The notes under the pieces were generated by a model that was not told where the DNA came from, did not search any database, and saw only the letters and a list, made by a program, of their open reading frames with translations. From NCBI GenBank assembly GCA_028023455.1, contig JAQFVV010006306.1, positions 4,117,001 to 4,181,000 of the forward strand: 64,000 bases of DNA. The letters run 5' to 3'. The translations under genes and the position numbers were made by a program. This document shows positions 47,246 to 59,052 of this stretch, one piece after another (the stretch's first letter is position 1; each line of letters starts with the position of its first letter). This DNA comes from Epiperipatus broadwayi. Its lineage: Eukaryota > Onychophora > Udeonychophora > Euonychophora > Peripatidae.

Positions 47246-47715
47246 AGAGGTCCCTATCTTAGAATTTTTAGGCGCATACTCTTGAGGTTCACAACCTTAA
47301 TAAAATATTACTTATGTAATGTATATGTGCTTAATAAATTTATAATTGCAACTATGTCTTAAAGTTGTAATTGTAAATTTATTAAGCACGTATACATTAT
47401 GTAAGTAATATTTTATTAAGGTTGTGAATCTCAAGAGTATGCGCCTGAAAATGCAAAGATAGGGACCTCTACAGGTCTTAAACACAAGCTTACGATTTTG
47501 GAAGAAAAGAGCGGAACCACTCTTTACTTCAACTATGAATAGGCGAAACTAAAGCATTTCGGTCTGAGCATTTACAAAGTAGGTTGAAGTAAAGAGTGGT
47601 TCCGCTCTTTTCTTCCAAAGTCGTAAGCTTGTGGTTAAGACCTGTAGAGGTCCCTATCTTCACATTTGAAGGTGCATACTCTTAAGGTTCACAGCCTTAA
47701 TAACTATGTCTTAAA
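47246..47715. mobile_element. Compound palindrome: two foldbacks sharing a boundary
   Basis: Palindrome 1 (47246-47470): AGAGGTCCCTATCTT mirrors AAGATAGGGACCTCT; GGCGCATACTCTTGAGGTTC mirrors its partner; the centre lies near 47350. Palindrome 2 (47467-47649): CTCTACAGGTCTTAA with CACAAGCTTACG mirrors CGTAAGCTTGTG and TTAAGACCTGTAGAG; CGGAACCACTCTTTACTTCA lies in the arms. Then 47647-47715 repeats the first arm of palindrome 1. A lone arm lies at 2286. Confidence 0.85.
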
Positions 47716-48680
47716 TAAAACGGATTATTTGTTATATTTCCATTATTTTGCTATATTCCTAGAGAATCTCATATTTATCTAGATTTTTCAATATGTTTTT
47801 TTATATGTATTTTACTGACCAACTAATTATCAATTCAAGTTTTTTATATTGATTATTATTCCTTTTTAAATTTTTCTTGAATATTTTCCCCTTTATTTTT
47901 AAAATTATTTTATTTCTTAATCATTTATTATTTTATTTCTTAATCATTTATTATCTTATTTATTTTCTTATGTAAAAAAAATAAACTTTCTCTCTAATAT
48001 CTCTCTTTGATTTATGAATGGCCTGTCTTTTTCTTCTAAAATTTAACTCTGATTATATTATTTCTAAGCTACCTCAGTTTTCAGATATGAACATGTATAC
48101 ACTAATCTCAATCTGCTGCTGTCATCTTGATCATTAATGAGAATCATCCATCTGGGCCATCTTTTAAATATGGTCTGTGCTAGCAACCCAATATTTAGAG
48201 TTGCATCATAGTTTTTACGAATTCTTTACATCATTAAGACATTTATATCACCTAAATTTATTATGATTTATATACATATGGAAATATCAATAAAATAAAA
48301 AGTATATTTACTTTTGACACAAAGATGCCTTTAAATTTTTTTTTACAGCTGTCAGTGGTGAGAAGTGGCATATCACATCAAATAAGTTTTATTTTTTAAA
48401 ATCTTTTAAATGAAAACGAATATAAAAAATAAATAACCCATCAATCAAATGTCAAATCTCATTATACTAAATTTTTAAAAAAAAAAAAAAAAATGAACAA
48501 AAAAAGAATTATTAATAAATCAAGATTGCGTCACCACAGGCCTTACATGGATCAATGTTACTTTTCAAATAAATGCAATATTTTGATTCGTTTTTACATC
48601 TACAATATATATATAACATTTGAGATTATTCTCTCACAGCAACTGTTGCTATAAATAATTGATCTTCCATTTAACCACAA
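47716..48680. other. AT-rich spacer
   Basis: ATTATTTTATTTCTTAATCA occurs twice in tandem at about 47903-47950. No gene. Confidence 0.4.
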
Positions 48681-48684
48681 TATT

Positions 48685-48950
48685 TTTCCATCATCGGATT
48701 TTCAACGTAGGGATGGTGAAGAGTTGGAGTCCATTAAAGTGTGAAGATTTGCTATCTTAATGTAAACTGAGCGCTGATTATATATGTGCGTGAGAGATGA
48801 TCTGGACCAACTGATGAGAGCTGGTTCAGCAGGAAATATGTATATTGGAAAACATTTATCATTTTCACATGTGTGTGGTCATGTGTATCAGTTATATAAG
48901 ATGGAATGGATAGCTGAAGGAAGTTTGAAATTCTGTGTTCAAATCCCCAT
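48685..48950 (+). repeat. Core SINE, plus strand
   Basis: CATCATCGGATTTTCAACG, GGTGAAGAGTTGGAGTCC, the core GGACCAACTGATGAGAGCTG, CACATGTGTGTGGTCATGTG and the B-box-like GTGTTCAAATCCCC. The 132-codon ORF at 48784-49182 starts inside this SINE and continues by chance. Confidence 0.7.
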
Positions 48951-49294
48951 TAATTCTAATTCACAGATCATTTGTTTTAACCTTTCTTTATCTTTTCACC
49001 TCTCAAAATCTTATAAGATTTTTAATTATTTTCATGCCTATAAAAAAGGATTAATGTTTGACCAAATTTCTTTCAGTTTTTTTAGGAAGTATTTTAATAA
49101 TTATTATAAAACATTTATTCCATTTGTTTTCAAGGTTCCTTACTCAGATGTATTTTATATTATCAAAGATCACATTTATTAACGTATTATTTCTAAAATG
49201 TACAACAAGTCATTGCACTGTGGATAACTTCTAATATTATCTTGTCTTTTTAAGTTTGTATATTAAGTATTCCATCCTCGTTTGTTTAAATGGT

Positions 49295-49705
49295 TTACAT
49301 TCTTAAACAAATGTAAAAAAAAAATACTTTTTTATCTTGCAAAAAATACATATAGGCATTGAATTCATATTTAGTCTTCTGTTTAGTTGTTGGTAGAATG
49401 CCAATTAGTAATGTAAAAATGAATTTGATGTAACATTGAAGAACATGTATTTGTTGAAAGTTCTTCAAAACCTTCACCGGTGACACTTCTTCTTATGAGT
49501 ATCCTTCAGTGTATATTTGTCTTTCCAAATTTTTATATTTAATACAGATCAGGCTCATTAAGTTTAAATTATTCTGCAGATTCTTATACATTGTGATTAT
49601 ATCCCTATAAAATAAACTTTCTTTTTCAATTTTATTGATTACATTTACATATGCTAATAGTTGTCTAAAATATTTGCCATAATATATTAACATATGTTCG
49701 TGCCT
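49295..49705 (-). pseudogene. Possible coding relic: one frame, one stop over about 133 codons
   Basis: Two open pieces (49493-49693 and 49295-49486) are in the same minus-strand frame, separated only by a TAA and two Glu codons. Text includes YGKYFRQLLAYVNVINKIEK, IITMYKNLQNNLNLMSLICI, KVLKNFQQIHVLQCYIKFIF and LLIGILPTTKQKTKYEF. A frame this open is unusual here. I do not recognise a family; a retroelement gag is one guess, chance another. Confidence 0.25.
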
Positions 49706-50360
49706 TTATATGTGATACGTATAATCTTGCATTAGATCTATTTAGGCTGCAAACAGATTTATAATCTTAGTGCTACATATTTGATAAGCCATACAATTAT
49801 CTATGTGCTCATTCAAATTATTAGAATTTTCATTAATAAGATTAAAGCCTTCTTCAATATTACATAATTGTAATATTAACATTGATAAAAATATATTTCC
49901 CCCTAAATATATTTATTTGCTATCTGGCTTATTATTATATTAAATTAATCAACCCAGGGGCATAATATATGCCTAGTATAACCATAATCACAGTGTCAAG
50001 CAACTAAAACATCACATGATCCATAATAATGGGTGGAGAGTGTTGCTATTGGTTGAAAAGTTTTGTCTTTATAATTCCATAACACTTTCTCAAAAAAATG
50101 TTTTTAATAATTTTCTCTATTACCATCTTATTTGTCTATCAATTTTGACATGTATAAGGAGATTCCAAAAAATCTGATGGATTTCCTAATATTCAAATAA
50201 AATCTATCTCTAAAAAATTTTGATGTAACACATTTTTCTGGTTATAAAAAAGATCTAGTGTCTTTTTGGAATTTATTCATAATATCCATAACAAGGTTAT
50301 AGACATTCTGGAAAATTATAATTGGATCATTAATATGAGGTTATCTTTATCTTCATACTT
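49706..50360. other. AT-rich spacer with a family A end fragment
   Basis: AAAACATCACATGATCCATA at about 50003, then GGTGGAGAGTGTTGC, resembles the left end of foldback family A without arms. Confidence 0.4.
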
Positions 50361-50430
50361 AAATGAAATACATATAATAAATACATGAAATACATATAAT
50401 AAATAAATGAAATACATATAATGAAATTAT
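50361..50430 (+). repeat. Tandem repeat, about 22-bp unit, three copies
   Basis: ATGAAATACATATAATAAAT occurs three times; the last runs into the truncated LINE at 50421. Confidence 0.8.
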
Positions 50431-50692
50431 GGAAGAATAAATATAAAAAAAGTGATTATACAGAAAGTGAATTATTGTTTTTTATGCTGGGTTTGGGAAA
50501 AATCTAAGGGGGATTTAGATATAAAGGTTATAGAATTGACAAAGATTGTGTTGTGGAAATGGGATGGAGCAGAATATTGGAAAATTTAGAGTGGGGAATG
50601 AAAAATAAAGTGGCTGATAGGTTTATTTGGGCATAATTGCTGAGATATTCTTGACTTCGTTTAAGGAAAAGCCACAATACATCACATCACAT
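50421..50692 (+). pseudogene. Second copy of the 36-521 LINE end
   Basis: ATGAAATTATGGAAGAATAA starts a match to 251-521. It keeps GATTATACAGAAAGTGA, TTTTTATGCTGGGTTTGG, GACAAAGATTGTGTTGTGGA and the same 3' UTR ending ACATCACATCACAT. The zinc knuckle is lost by 5' truncation, and one indel (AAAAATCTAAGGGG for AAAAGTTAAGGGG) breaks the frame. Confidence 0.8.
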
Positions 50693-51360
50693 AAAGATGC
50701 TCTATATAACAATATCAAGAGGAATTAGGCATCCATACTCTTAACTGCACAATTTATCAATGTGATTATAGGACAGATCAATTATTTCTAACAGTCACTT
50801 TAAAAGAATAATCTTAAGTGTAACATTTATCTAGTTCTACAAATATTAATCCTTACATACTTATATCTTTTAAATATTTATTTACAAAGTTTCAAAAAAG
50901 AGAAGTTACTGTGACTTATAAATTAAAAATATCAATCAATTTAAATCGATTTGCAATACATAATCAATTAGTTTAACACTTAATTCTCTAGCTAAAGTTG
51001 TTCATAATAATCTATATATATATAATCCATGTGAATGTATGTTTGTCCATAAAGGTGTCACACATCAAATTCACAACCAATTAAAAAAAATATTATGTTT
51101 GTCCGTAATGCTGTTGAAATTACAATTGAATAAAAATAACTTAAATTTGTTTTTATAAATAAATAACTATCCCTAACTAAACCATAATTTATATTATGAG
51201 CATTTTAGACAAAAGAAGTAATTCCACCCTTTATATTTAATAATCCGTAATTTTTACTACAAAATATATTTTATGCAAAGGAAGTAATTCCACATATTAT
51301 AATATAATCTTCAATAACTTCTCTTCCTCTTTCCTTCTTTATTTTTGCTTTTCTAATATA
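50693..51360. other. AT-rich spacer with AAGTAATTCCAC repeats
   Basis: AAGTAATTCCAC occurs near 51218 and 51283, and again right after the large palindrome at 52857. ATAATCCGTAATTTTTACTA follows the first. The palindrome therefore sits inside a small local repeat. Confidence 0.5.
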
Positions 51361-52857
51361 TAACATATAATAACCACATTCCACTCTTTTGACACTTTGA
51401 AGCAAAATATATTTATTTATTAATATTACAATTACGACTGTTCCTAGCAGTCTTCGTCAGATCTACAAAAATTTAAACATTATATTAATACAACCATATT
51501 TCATACATATATCTATTAAATTTCTACAATTTTACCAACTTAATTATTAACATAACTTTATTCATAAAACTTATTATATAACTTTAAAATCTACTTTACC
51601 CTTTATTTCTATTCTTAGTTATTATTATATTGATATTTATTCACCTTTTTTCTTTTGCCTTAATTTTATAAATTCAATGTAATATTAATAAAATCTTTCT
51701 TATATTACTATATTCATATATTTAACTTTATTTTACATATTACTTTATTCACAAATTTAACTTTATTTTACATTTCATCTATTATCTTAATTTTTATTTA
51801 TCTTATTCCATTCCTTAATTCCATTTTACCCATATTTTATTCCTGCCTCTTCCATTTACTTATCCTTTATAAAATTATTTTAATTATTTTAAATCTTATA
51901 TGTATTTTTATTTTATTTCTTACCTTATTATCTACTAAACTATGTTACTCCACCATTTTCTATCTCATAAAATACTCTAATTTCTTTTAATCTATATAAG
52001 CTCCCTCTATTATCTATTATACAAACTACTTATTTTAATTCTTATTAGTTTTCACTGTTTATTTTTTGTACTAAGATAGTTTTTAAACCACTTTCTCTAT
52101 TAATATTTGGCTTTATCTTTAGAAAGTGGTTTAAAAACTATCTTAGTACAAAAAATAAATAAAATAAACAGTGAAAACTAATAAGAATTAAAATAAGTAG
52201 TTTGTATAATAGATAATAGAGGGAGCTGTATATAGACTAAAAGAAATTAGAGTATATTATGGGATAGAAAATTGTGGAGTAACATAGTTTAGTAGATAAT
52301 AATGTAAGAAATAAAATAAAAATACATATAAGATTTAAAATAATTTTATAAAGGATAAGTAAATGGAAGAGGCAGGAATAAAATATGGGTAAAATGGAAT
52401 TAAGGAATGGAATAAGATAATTAAAAATTAAGATAATAAATGAAATGTAAAATAAAGTTAAATTTGTGAATAAAGTAATATGTAAAATAAAGTTAAATAT
52501 ATGAATATAGTAATATAAGAAAGATTTTATTAATATTACATTGAATTTATAAAATTATGGCAAAAGAAAAAAGGTGAATAAATATCAATATAATAATAAC
52601 TAAGAATAGAAATAAAGGGTAAAGTAGATTTTAAAGTTATATAATAAGTTTTATGAATAAAGTTATGTTAATAATTAAGTTGGTAAAATTGTAAAAATTT
52701 AATAGATATATGTATGAAATATGGTTGTATTAATATAATGTTTAAATTTTTGTAGATCTGACGAAGACTGCTAGGAACAGTCAAAACTGTAATATTAATA
52801 AATAAATATATTTTGCTTCAAAGTGTCAAAAGAGTGGAATGTGGTTATTATATGTTA
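51361..52857. mobile_element. Large near-perfect palindrome, 1.5 kb
   Basis: Left arm 51361-52096 begins TAACATATAATAACCACATT. Right arm 52121-52857 ends AATGTGGTTATTATATGTTA. The loop is only 24 bases (52097-52120). By eye more than 95% of positions pair. The left arm is almost free of G and the right arm almost free of C, over more than 700 bp. No frame is open for any useful length. CTAGCAGTCTTCGTCAGATC near 51445 pairs with GATCTGACGAAGACTGCTAG. No clear target duplication flanks it. Confidence 0.9.
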
Positions 52858-53820
52858 AGTAATTCCACCATTAATAAACCGTAATTTTTATAGTTGTCTA
52901 TAACATTGTCAATTTCACATATCAAATATAACAGGTATATTTAAAATTTTTAATTTAGCTTTATTAATACCTCGCCAATTAAAAAAAACTATTACAAAAG
53001 CGATAGCCTTTCAGTCTGGGTACATTTATTACATTAATTTATATAATATTAAAATCTTTTAATTTGCATTAAATCTTAAAAATATTTGTTAAAATAACCG
53101 ATTAAAAAAAACATGGCTTATAACAGGCCAGGTATATCTGATCATCTATATATAACAATATAAAGAACAATTAGACATATTTTTAGTGTTTAAATTATTG
53201 AATGCTATGATTATAGGGAACATCAATTATTTATAGTAATAGTTACTATAAATCTCAACATTACATATATTCAGCCCTATAATTAAAAAAATTATCTCCC
53301 CTTTCAGGTAACGATATTAAATGACAAATAAAAATGTTGATTTCTTTCTAATACTCATTTCTTGTGAAAATAGTTAAACATTGTCATTAGCAATGATGTA
53401 AAGGATATCAATAAGTTGGATTTGATGTATAGTACGAATATAAAAAACAAAAGATATAAAAAACAGCCTCTATGAACTACAGTCAATTTTTTCTCTAAAT
53501 GAATTTAATCTCGCAATCTTGTTGTTGGCTCATGATTGTTTAACGATAAAATCAATGACAACTTTTCTGTATGTGATACGATTATATATATAAAAAAAAC
53601 TTATACAAATAGCCAAAATTTTGTCATTTCTATTTGCTCTTTGCGATCTTAGATGTTACGATTAATGGCTTTTTGCTGGCCTATATGTGCTAGATGACAT
53701 GTCTATGCTTCCAAGTAATTATTCTGATGCAATTCCTGCCAAAGTAATTTAATTGGGACAATTTTTTAAATTATGAATATCTGTGTACTTATTCAGCTTA
53801 CCATAAGCTGTTATAACTGA
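52858..53820. other. AT-rich spacer
   Basis: No gene or repeat beyond the AAGTAATTCCACC unit at 52857-52900. Confidence 0.4.
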
Positions 53821-53824
53821 AATG

Positions 53825-54037
53825 CAGGCTTATTATATACCTGTATCAATATATTTAATATATACAGTGTATGAGCACAGATTTCACATGACCCGTCAAT
53901 CTCCAATCTATCTCATAACACTGATACACTTGAACATCTTTTCAACATATATGTGTTCAAGTGTATCAGTGTTATGAGATGGAGTGGGGAGTGGTGGATC
54001 CTATGAAAGTCTGTGCTCGTATACCCTATATATTACA
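53825..54037. repeat. Palindrome of two SINE ends, second copy
   Basis: Same plan as 35041-35264: TATTATATACCTGTATCAAT leads in, GAGCACAGATTTCACATGAC mirrors CCTATGAAAGTCTGTGCTCG, and ACACTGATACACTTGAACA mirrors TGTTCAAGTGTATCAGTGT. Confidence 0.85.
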
Positions 54038-54533
54038 TAAGCTGCTATGTAATCATATTATTTTGCACTATTATATTTACTCCACAGATATTTTTCTTAT
54101 CAGGCACAACTATATCAGAACTACTACTGGATAGCTTTTTTATTCTGACAATATAAGCCCACTATATATTGTAATTTATTTTGGGAGGATATCTACAGCT
54201 TCTGACAATATAATAGCAATATATTTTGTTGTTTATTTTAATTTCTTTGCTATTTTTTATATTTGTAAAAAAGTATAAAACCGATCATGGAAAAGAAGAT
54301 ATATGCTTAAAAATATAAATGAAAAGTTTAGGCAAATAGGAGATGTACTTTAGAATGTAATAACCATAATTAAGGAGCAATAAAACTGATACACACTGAA
54401 TTATTTACATTTTGGGCTATTCTCAGTAAATAGAAAACACTAATAATTTTTAAGTTAATTGAAAAAAAAAATTACAATACATACATATGAAAATACAACA
54501 ATATACAAAAAAGGAAAGTGAAAAAATTCTTTC
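54038..54533. other. AT-rich spacer
   Basis: Nothing recognisable. Confidence 0.4.
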
Positions 54534-54914
54534 ATTATCATCATCATCATCAATCCATTGCAGAATGAAGGTCTCTCCAAGTTCAACCCATCTCCGATCT
54601 TTATCTTCTGCACATCACCCCTGCACACTTACTTATTTCATTGATCCATCTCACATGTGGTCTCTTTCTGGGTCTTTTAGGAATCTCTTGGAATTCAGTT
54701 TAAGATTTCAACTGTCCATCTATTATCATCTCTTCTAGCAATATGTCCACCACAACTCCACTTCAGCCTTTTAATTTTTTCAATGAAGTCAGTAATACTT
54801 GTTTGTTCTCTTACCCATATATTGCATTTTCAATCTCTTCTTGTTACTCCCAACATGTATCTCTCCATATTTTTTTGAGTGGTCTGAAGTCTCTGTAGTG
54901 CTCTTCTATTATAG
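54534..54914 (-). pseudogene. RTE-type LINE 3' end
   Basis: Minus strand: ends in an ATC tail at 54534-54552. It keeps the segment homologous to NWIPRDCKRP...RPHVRW...QW of the other copies and extends upstream to the region matching 4240 of the 3870 copy (TCAGACCACTCAAA). It is frameshifted throughout. Confidence 0.7.
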
Positions 54915-55319
54915 TTATATATATATAACAGAACTAGAAGATTCAAAATATAAAAAGTGCTAAATATATACAAATAAAAAATGAGGTGGAAAAGTTGAAA
55001 ATTTCTATGAAAAAATAAGTAATTAGTTATTGTAATGCAATGTTAAATAGATTAATAAGAACACAAGTAAATGGAACAGACAAAAAAGTTTGTTGTAAAT
55101 TATTTCAGATAGGAATTAAAAAAGACAAAAGAAATATTTTGAGACTGTGTATAGTGTTAATTATCTTAAAGTTACAGAAATGAAACCTGCTTCATATTAT
55201 AAGCAGTATTTGTGCAATCCAAAAATGTTAGATCATTACTTATAAAATAATGGAGCTAAATCAGACACATTATTGCTTATTCTGCTAATTTAAGTTTATA
55301 TAAAAAGATATGTTTTACA
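54915..55319. other. AT-rich spacer
   Basis: Nothing recognisable. Confidence 0.4.
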
Positions 55320-55860
55320 ATAATTTATGCATATAATAATAATTACTGTATTTATCTGAAGAGAATGGTGTCAAAGATGTGAGTGGAGTGAATTTGACAC
55401 TTATAATTACATTCACTATGGATAAATGCTCTTCATATAGTAGATATATATATGAATGATAGTGACTTGAGCCAACTGATGGGTGCTGTTTCAGCATGAA
55501 ATGCATCTTATGGAGCATTGGTTTTTTATTGTATCTTTATTTATATAATTTTAAAAGAATGATGAAAGTGTTGAGGTTATTTAATATATTCATAAAGATA
55601 ATACACACAGGAAATGTGTATGAGCGCTTAATCAAAAAAAAACAAAAAACAAATATATTAATCTTTAACTGAGATTTAAGTTTTATATCTGTGCTAGAGA
55701 CAATCTCTAGTTTAGTAAATAATTAGTAATAATCATTACTGCACTTATCTTAAGTGGATGATGTCAAAGATGTGGATGAAATGAGTTTGATATTTGTAAT
55801 TCAAAATGTAACAATGATTTATGCATATATTTTAATTCAAACGTATATATTTAATTATTG
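55320..55860 (+). repeat. SINE-core repeat related to 20027-20790
   Basis: GGTGTCAAAGATGTGAGTGG at 55369 and ATGTCAAAGATGTGGATG at about 55768 mark two units about 396 bp apart. The core GAGCCAACTGATGGGTGCTG lies at 55469, and TTAATCTTTAACTGAGATTT at 55659. It shares its plan with the tandem units at 20 kb. Confidence 0.75.
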
Positions 55861-56134
55861 TCAATAGTAGTTTGTCATTACCTGCTACTCTTAATTTATT
55901 TTGGGACTCCAATGTTAGAAGTTCATCATAAACTTTAATTAGTCCTTACATTATTAGCTCTTTCAAATTATTGCTATTTGTTGCTTTTGTTTAAAAAACT
56001 GCTTCTAGAATTATATATATATCATTTAATTCTAATCAGCAATCAATGTAATTTTTTAAAAAACAATACTATGGACAACATATCCAATACAAAAATAATA
56101 ACAATATTCCTACTAATTACATATATATATATAT
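55861..56134. other. AT-rich spacer
   Basis: Nothing recognisable. Confidence 0.4.
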
Positions 56135-56350
56135 ATGTGGGAGATGATAGTCTGGATCAACTGATGAGTGCTGGCAGCACGAAATACGTCTATTGGTTTA
56201 GTCTGGATCAACTGATGAGTGCTGGCAGCACGAAATACGTCTATTGGTGATTATTTATCTTTTCTACATGTGTGTGGTCATGTGTATCAGTTGTATGAGA
56301 TAGTGTGGATAGTTGAAGGGTGCTTGAAAGTCTTGAGTTCAAATCCCCTA
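56135..56350 (+). repeat. Core SINE with duplicated core
   Basis: A 51-base unit, GTCTGGATCAACTGATGAGT with GCTGGCAGCACGAAATACGT, is present twice (56149-56199 and 56200-56250). The end CTTGAGTTCAAATCCCC is a B-box-like string. The core matches that in the 20, 48.8 and 55.5 kb repeats. Confidence 0.8.
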
Positions 56351-56770
56351 TATTTACAAGTCAGCTCCAGGTTTGTGAAGAGTGCCAGGTTTTCAAACAT
56401 CTACTAATAATAAATAACTATTTTTATTGACCAACAACCAAATTTGCAAACTGCTCTTATCTTGCAAACTTATTCATTAGAATACTCTAATTTATATTTG
56501 TTTTCTAATATAATATAGGATGATATAATTAATTATGCTGCTTTATAACTTGATTCAATTTATTTTATTGAATTTATCATCTTCTATAAGTTAGGATCTC
56601 ACGATTATTTGAAATATAAAAGTTTCGGAATGTTAGTTGAATCATATCTCACTTCTATTAAATGATTGCTATTAGATTGTACATAAACTGGGAAATATAA
56701 ATATTTGATCCCCCCCCCTACTATTACATGTTAAAATTGTGATTAGATTAACAAAAATTTTCTTTTCTAC
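56351..56770. other. AT-rich spacer
   Basis: A C run at 56710-56718. No gene. Confidence 0.4.
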
Positions 56771-56773
56771 AAT

Positions 56774-57420
56774 ATGAATGTTATTTTATTATTTTTAATT
56801 TTCTCATTTTGTGAAAAAAAATTATCTAGTAATAATAATTTGAGTTATTTTGAATGTGAAAATTTATTTCATTTTATTGTGTTCTTCTATTGGAGAAGCC
56901 ACCTTCAAAAGGTTATCACACTAAAAAAATGCAAAGAACGAAGACAAGGGTTATCATTATCTCTCAGTGTTGAAATGCTTAATACATCTGGAGTAATTAG
57001 TTAACTGCAAGTGAAATAAATCACTGTAAAATAAAAAATCAATGGAAGAAACTTTCAGATTTAAGATCTTTATGTAATGCACAAGCAATGATCATTGATT
57101 TTCTTCGAAAAAGATCGACTTTTTTAAAAAAGGTGAAATTACAATTGTGAAATAGGAGGAGTTCCTAAGAAATCAAATGGATTATATAAAATATCACAAG
57201 TTCTTCAGGTGAAAAAGGATGTTCTAAGATATTTGGATACAATGTTTAATTATTGCTAGAGTTAAATCTTTTGGATTACCTAAACATATTTTGTATAACC
57301 AATGTACAAAATTGTTAGCATCTTTTATTGTTAATGATAATAATCATTCTAGAATTTATATTAATGAATGTTTTACTGTATAAGCAAAGCATCTATTATA
57401 TCAGAAAGTTAAATCAATTG
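56774..57420 (+). pseudogene. LINE reverse-transcriptase relic
   Basis: The best part is one plus-strand frame at about 57240-57385: LIIARVKSFGLPKHILYNQC, TKLLASFIVNDNNHSR and IYINECFTV, then a stop where many polymerases have a (K/R)xGxxQGxP box. FG(L/F)P...LY....S.(I/V).(I/V)N...T/S is the known reverse-transcriptase segment before that box. Upstream, 57000-57155 are open as NQWKKLSDLRSLCNAQAMII and DFLRKRSTFLKKVK, and 56774-57004 hold a 76-codon ORF. These may be earlier parts of the same protein in other frames. The catalytic YADD region is not present. Confidence 0.5.
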
Positions 57421-57427
57421 ATGGTAT

Positions 57428-57506
57428 ATCAAATGATCACCATTTCTATACTAGCACATAATTTGTTGTAAACAAAGGCAAAACTCCCCATACAGTAGTT
57501 TATATA
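57428..57506 (+). repeat. Left end of foldback family A
   Basis: AAATGATCACCATTTCTATA, GTAAACAAAGGCAAAACTCC and CCATACAGTAG match the left part of the 29621 copy, then the match stops. Confidence 0.65.
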
Positions 57507-57657
57507 GGAAATGTTTTAATGTATGCATATAAAAAAAGTTAATAAAAATGAAATAGATTAGTAAAGTCTATGTAGCAGAGATATTTAACGACTAAATTAG
57601 ATGAAATATATTTTTAAGATTAATATTCGAAGTTTACAGAAACATTTTGTTGCCTTT

Positions 57658-57808
57658 GAGACCGAAAACCGCTTTTTTACGCATTAAAAAAAGTTTGCAA
57701 TTTCGACCGCAATAGCGTGCAAACCGTAAACGTCACAGTTACGCTTTTTTTTTCTTTCTCTCCGCCATTTTTCTATCTTTTTGTACGTCTAAAATTTTTT
57801 TCTGTGCG
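57658..57808 (+). promoter_or_regulatory. CpG-rich promoter-like patch
   Basis: About a dozen CpG in 150 bases, against almost none nearby. ACGTCA (57730-57735) is a CRE half site. CTCCGCCATTTTT (57759-57771) resembles a YY1 site within a pyrimidine tract that could serve as a start region. No verified gene follows; exon-like segments lie downstream. Confidence 0.3.
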
Positions 57809-57883
57809 ATGAAAATTAGATTTTTTATAGCAATTTTTGTAAAGTACATTATTAAAATTTTGTAATTTTTTTTATCTTTCTAG

Positions 57884-58004
57884 ATTTTATCAACTGATAA
57901 AAAAATATACGGAGAAAACAATTACTTTCGCCCTAAACGTTATTATGATTCTAACGAACTTTTCTTTGATGTGTTTATTTTGAGGTTTCTATTCCCCATT
58001 ACCT
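57884..58004 (+). other. Exon-like segment, 121 bases
   Basis: A T-rich tract ending TTATCTTTCTAG precedes it and GTAAGTATT follows, both strong splice-site matches. From its first base it is open: ILSTDKKIYGENNYFRPKRY then YDSNELFFDVFILRFLFPIT. The family is not recognised. It may be a decayed exon or chance. Confidence 0.25.
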
Positions 58005-58020
58005 GTAAGTATTCAACATT

Positions 58021-59052
58021 CATCATCATCATCTCCCACTAATATATAATAATTGCTTGTAATCCTTTGGGTTATTTATTTTATTTTATTACTGTTTTTA
58101 TACATTTATTGTAGATAAGTTTTTATTCGTTTTATAGCATACTTGTTTATTTTGCTATGTAATAATGCATAATTTAGCTCACTCTTACCCTCATGATATT
58201 CCAATAACGTAGTAATTATTTTTTACAGCAAACTTAGAATTTACTACGTTTTTATTCATTTCATTGTAGATAACTTTTTATTCATTTGATAGCATACTTT
58301 GCTATTATGTTTGCTATGTAATAAGCATAATTTAGCTCACTCTTACCCTCATGATATTCCAATAATATAGTAATTATTTTTTACATCATAACTTAGAATT
58401 TACTCATTTTTATTGTTTATTATAGATAACTTTTTATTTTTTGATAGCATACTTTGCTATTATGTTTTATGTAATAAGCATAATTTAGCTCACTCTACCC
58501 TCATGATATTCCAATAATGTAGTAATTATTTTTTACACATAACTTAGAATTTACTACGTTTTTATTCATTTCATTGTAGATAACTTTTTATTCATTTTAT
58601 AGCATACTTTGCAGATAACTTTTTATTCATTTGATAGCATACTTTGCTATTATGGTTTGCTATGTAATAATGCATAATTTAGCTCACCCTTACCCTCATG
58701 ATATTCCAATAATGTAGTAATTATTTTTTACATGCATAACTTAGAATTTACTACATTTTTATTCGTTTCATTATAGATAACTTTTTATTTATTTGATAGC
58801 ATACTTTGCTATTATGGTTTGCTATGTAATAATGCATAATTTAGCTCACTCTTACCCTCATGATATTCCAATAATGTAGTAATTATTTTTTACATGCATA
58901 ACTTAGAATTTACTACGTTTTTATTCATTTCATTGTAGATAACTTTTTATTCATTTTATAGCATACTTTGCAGATAACTTTTTATTTATTTGATAGCATA
59001 CTTTGCTATTATGGTTTGCTATGTAATAATGCATAATTTAGCTCACCCTTAC
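58021..59052 (+). repeat. Satellite array 1, about 160-bp monomer
   Basis: TCATGATATTCCAATAA recurs at about 58191, 58351, 58500, 58698 and 58859. Each monomer holds GTAGTAATTATTTTTTACA, AACTTAGAATTTACTACG, GATAGCATACTTTGCTATTA and GCATAATTTAGCTCAC. Two monomers carry an extra duplication of about 35-45 bases. The array is headed by CATCATCATCTCCCACTAAT at 58021. Confidence 0.9.

Noticed and set aside
48784-49182. 132-codon ORF.
   Set aside because: Its first third is the core SINE; the remainder is low-complexity Phe/Tyr/Lys text with no family resemblance.
54487-54738. 83-codon plus-strand ORF (also 3908-4090 plus and 2630-2986 minus).
   Set aside because: All are antisense shadows of the RTE-type LINE ends.
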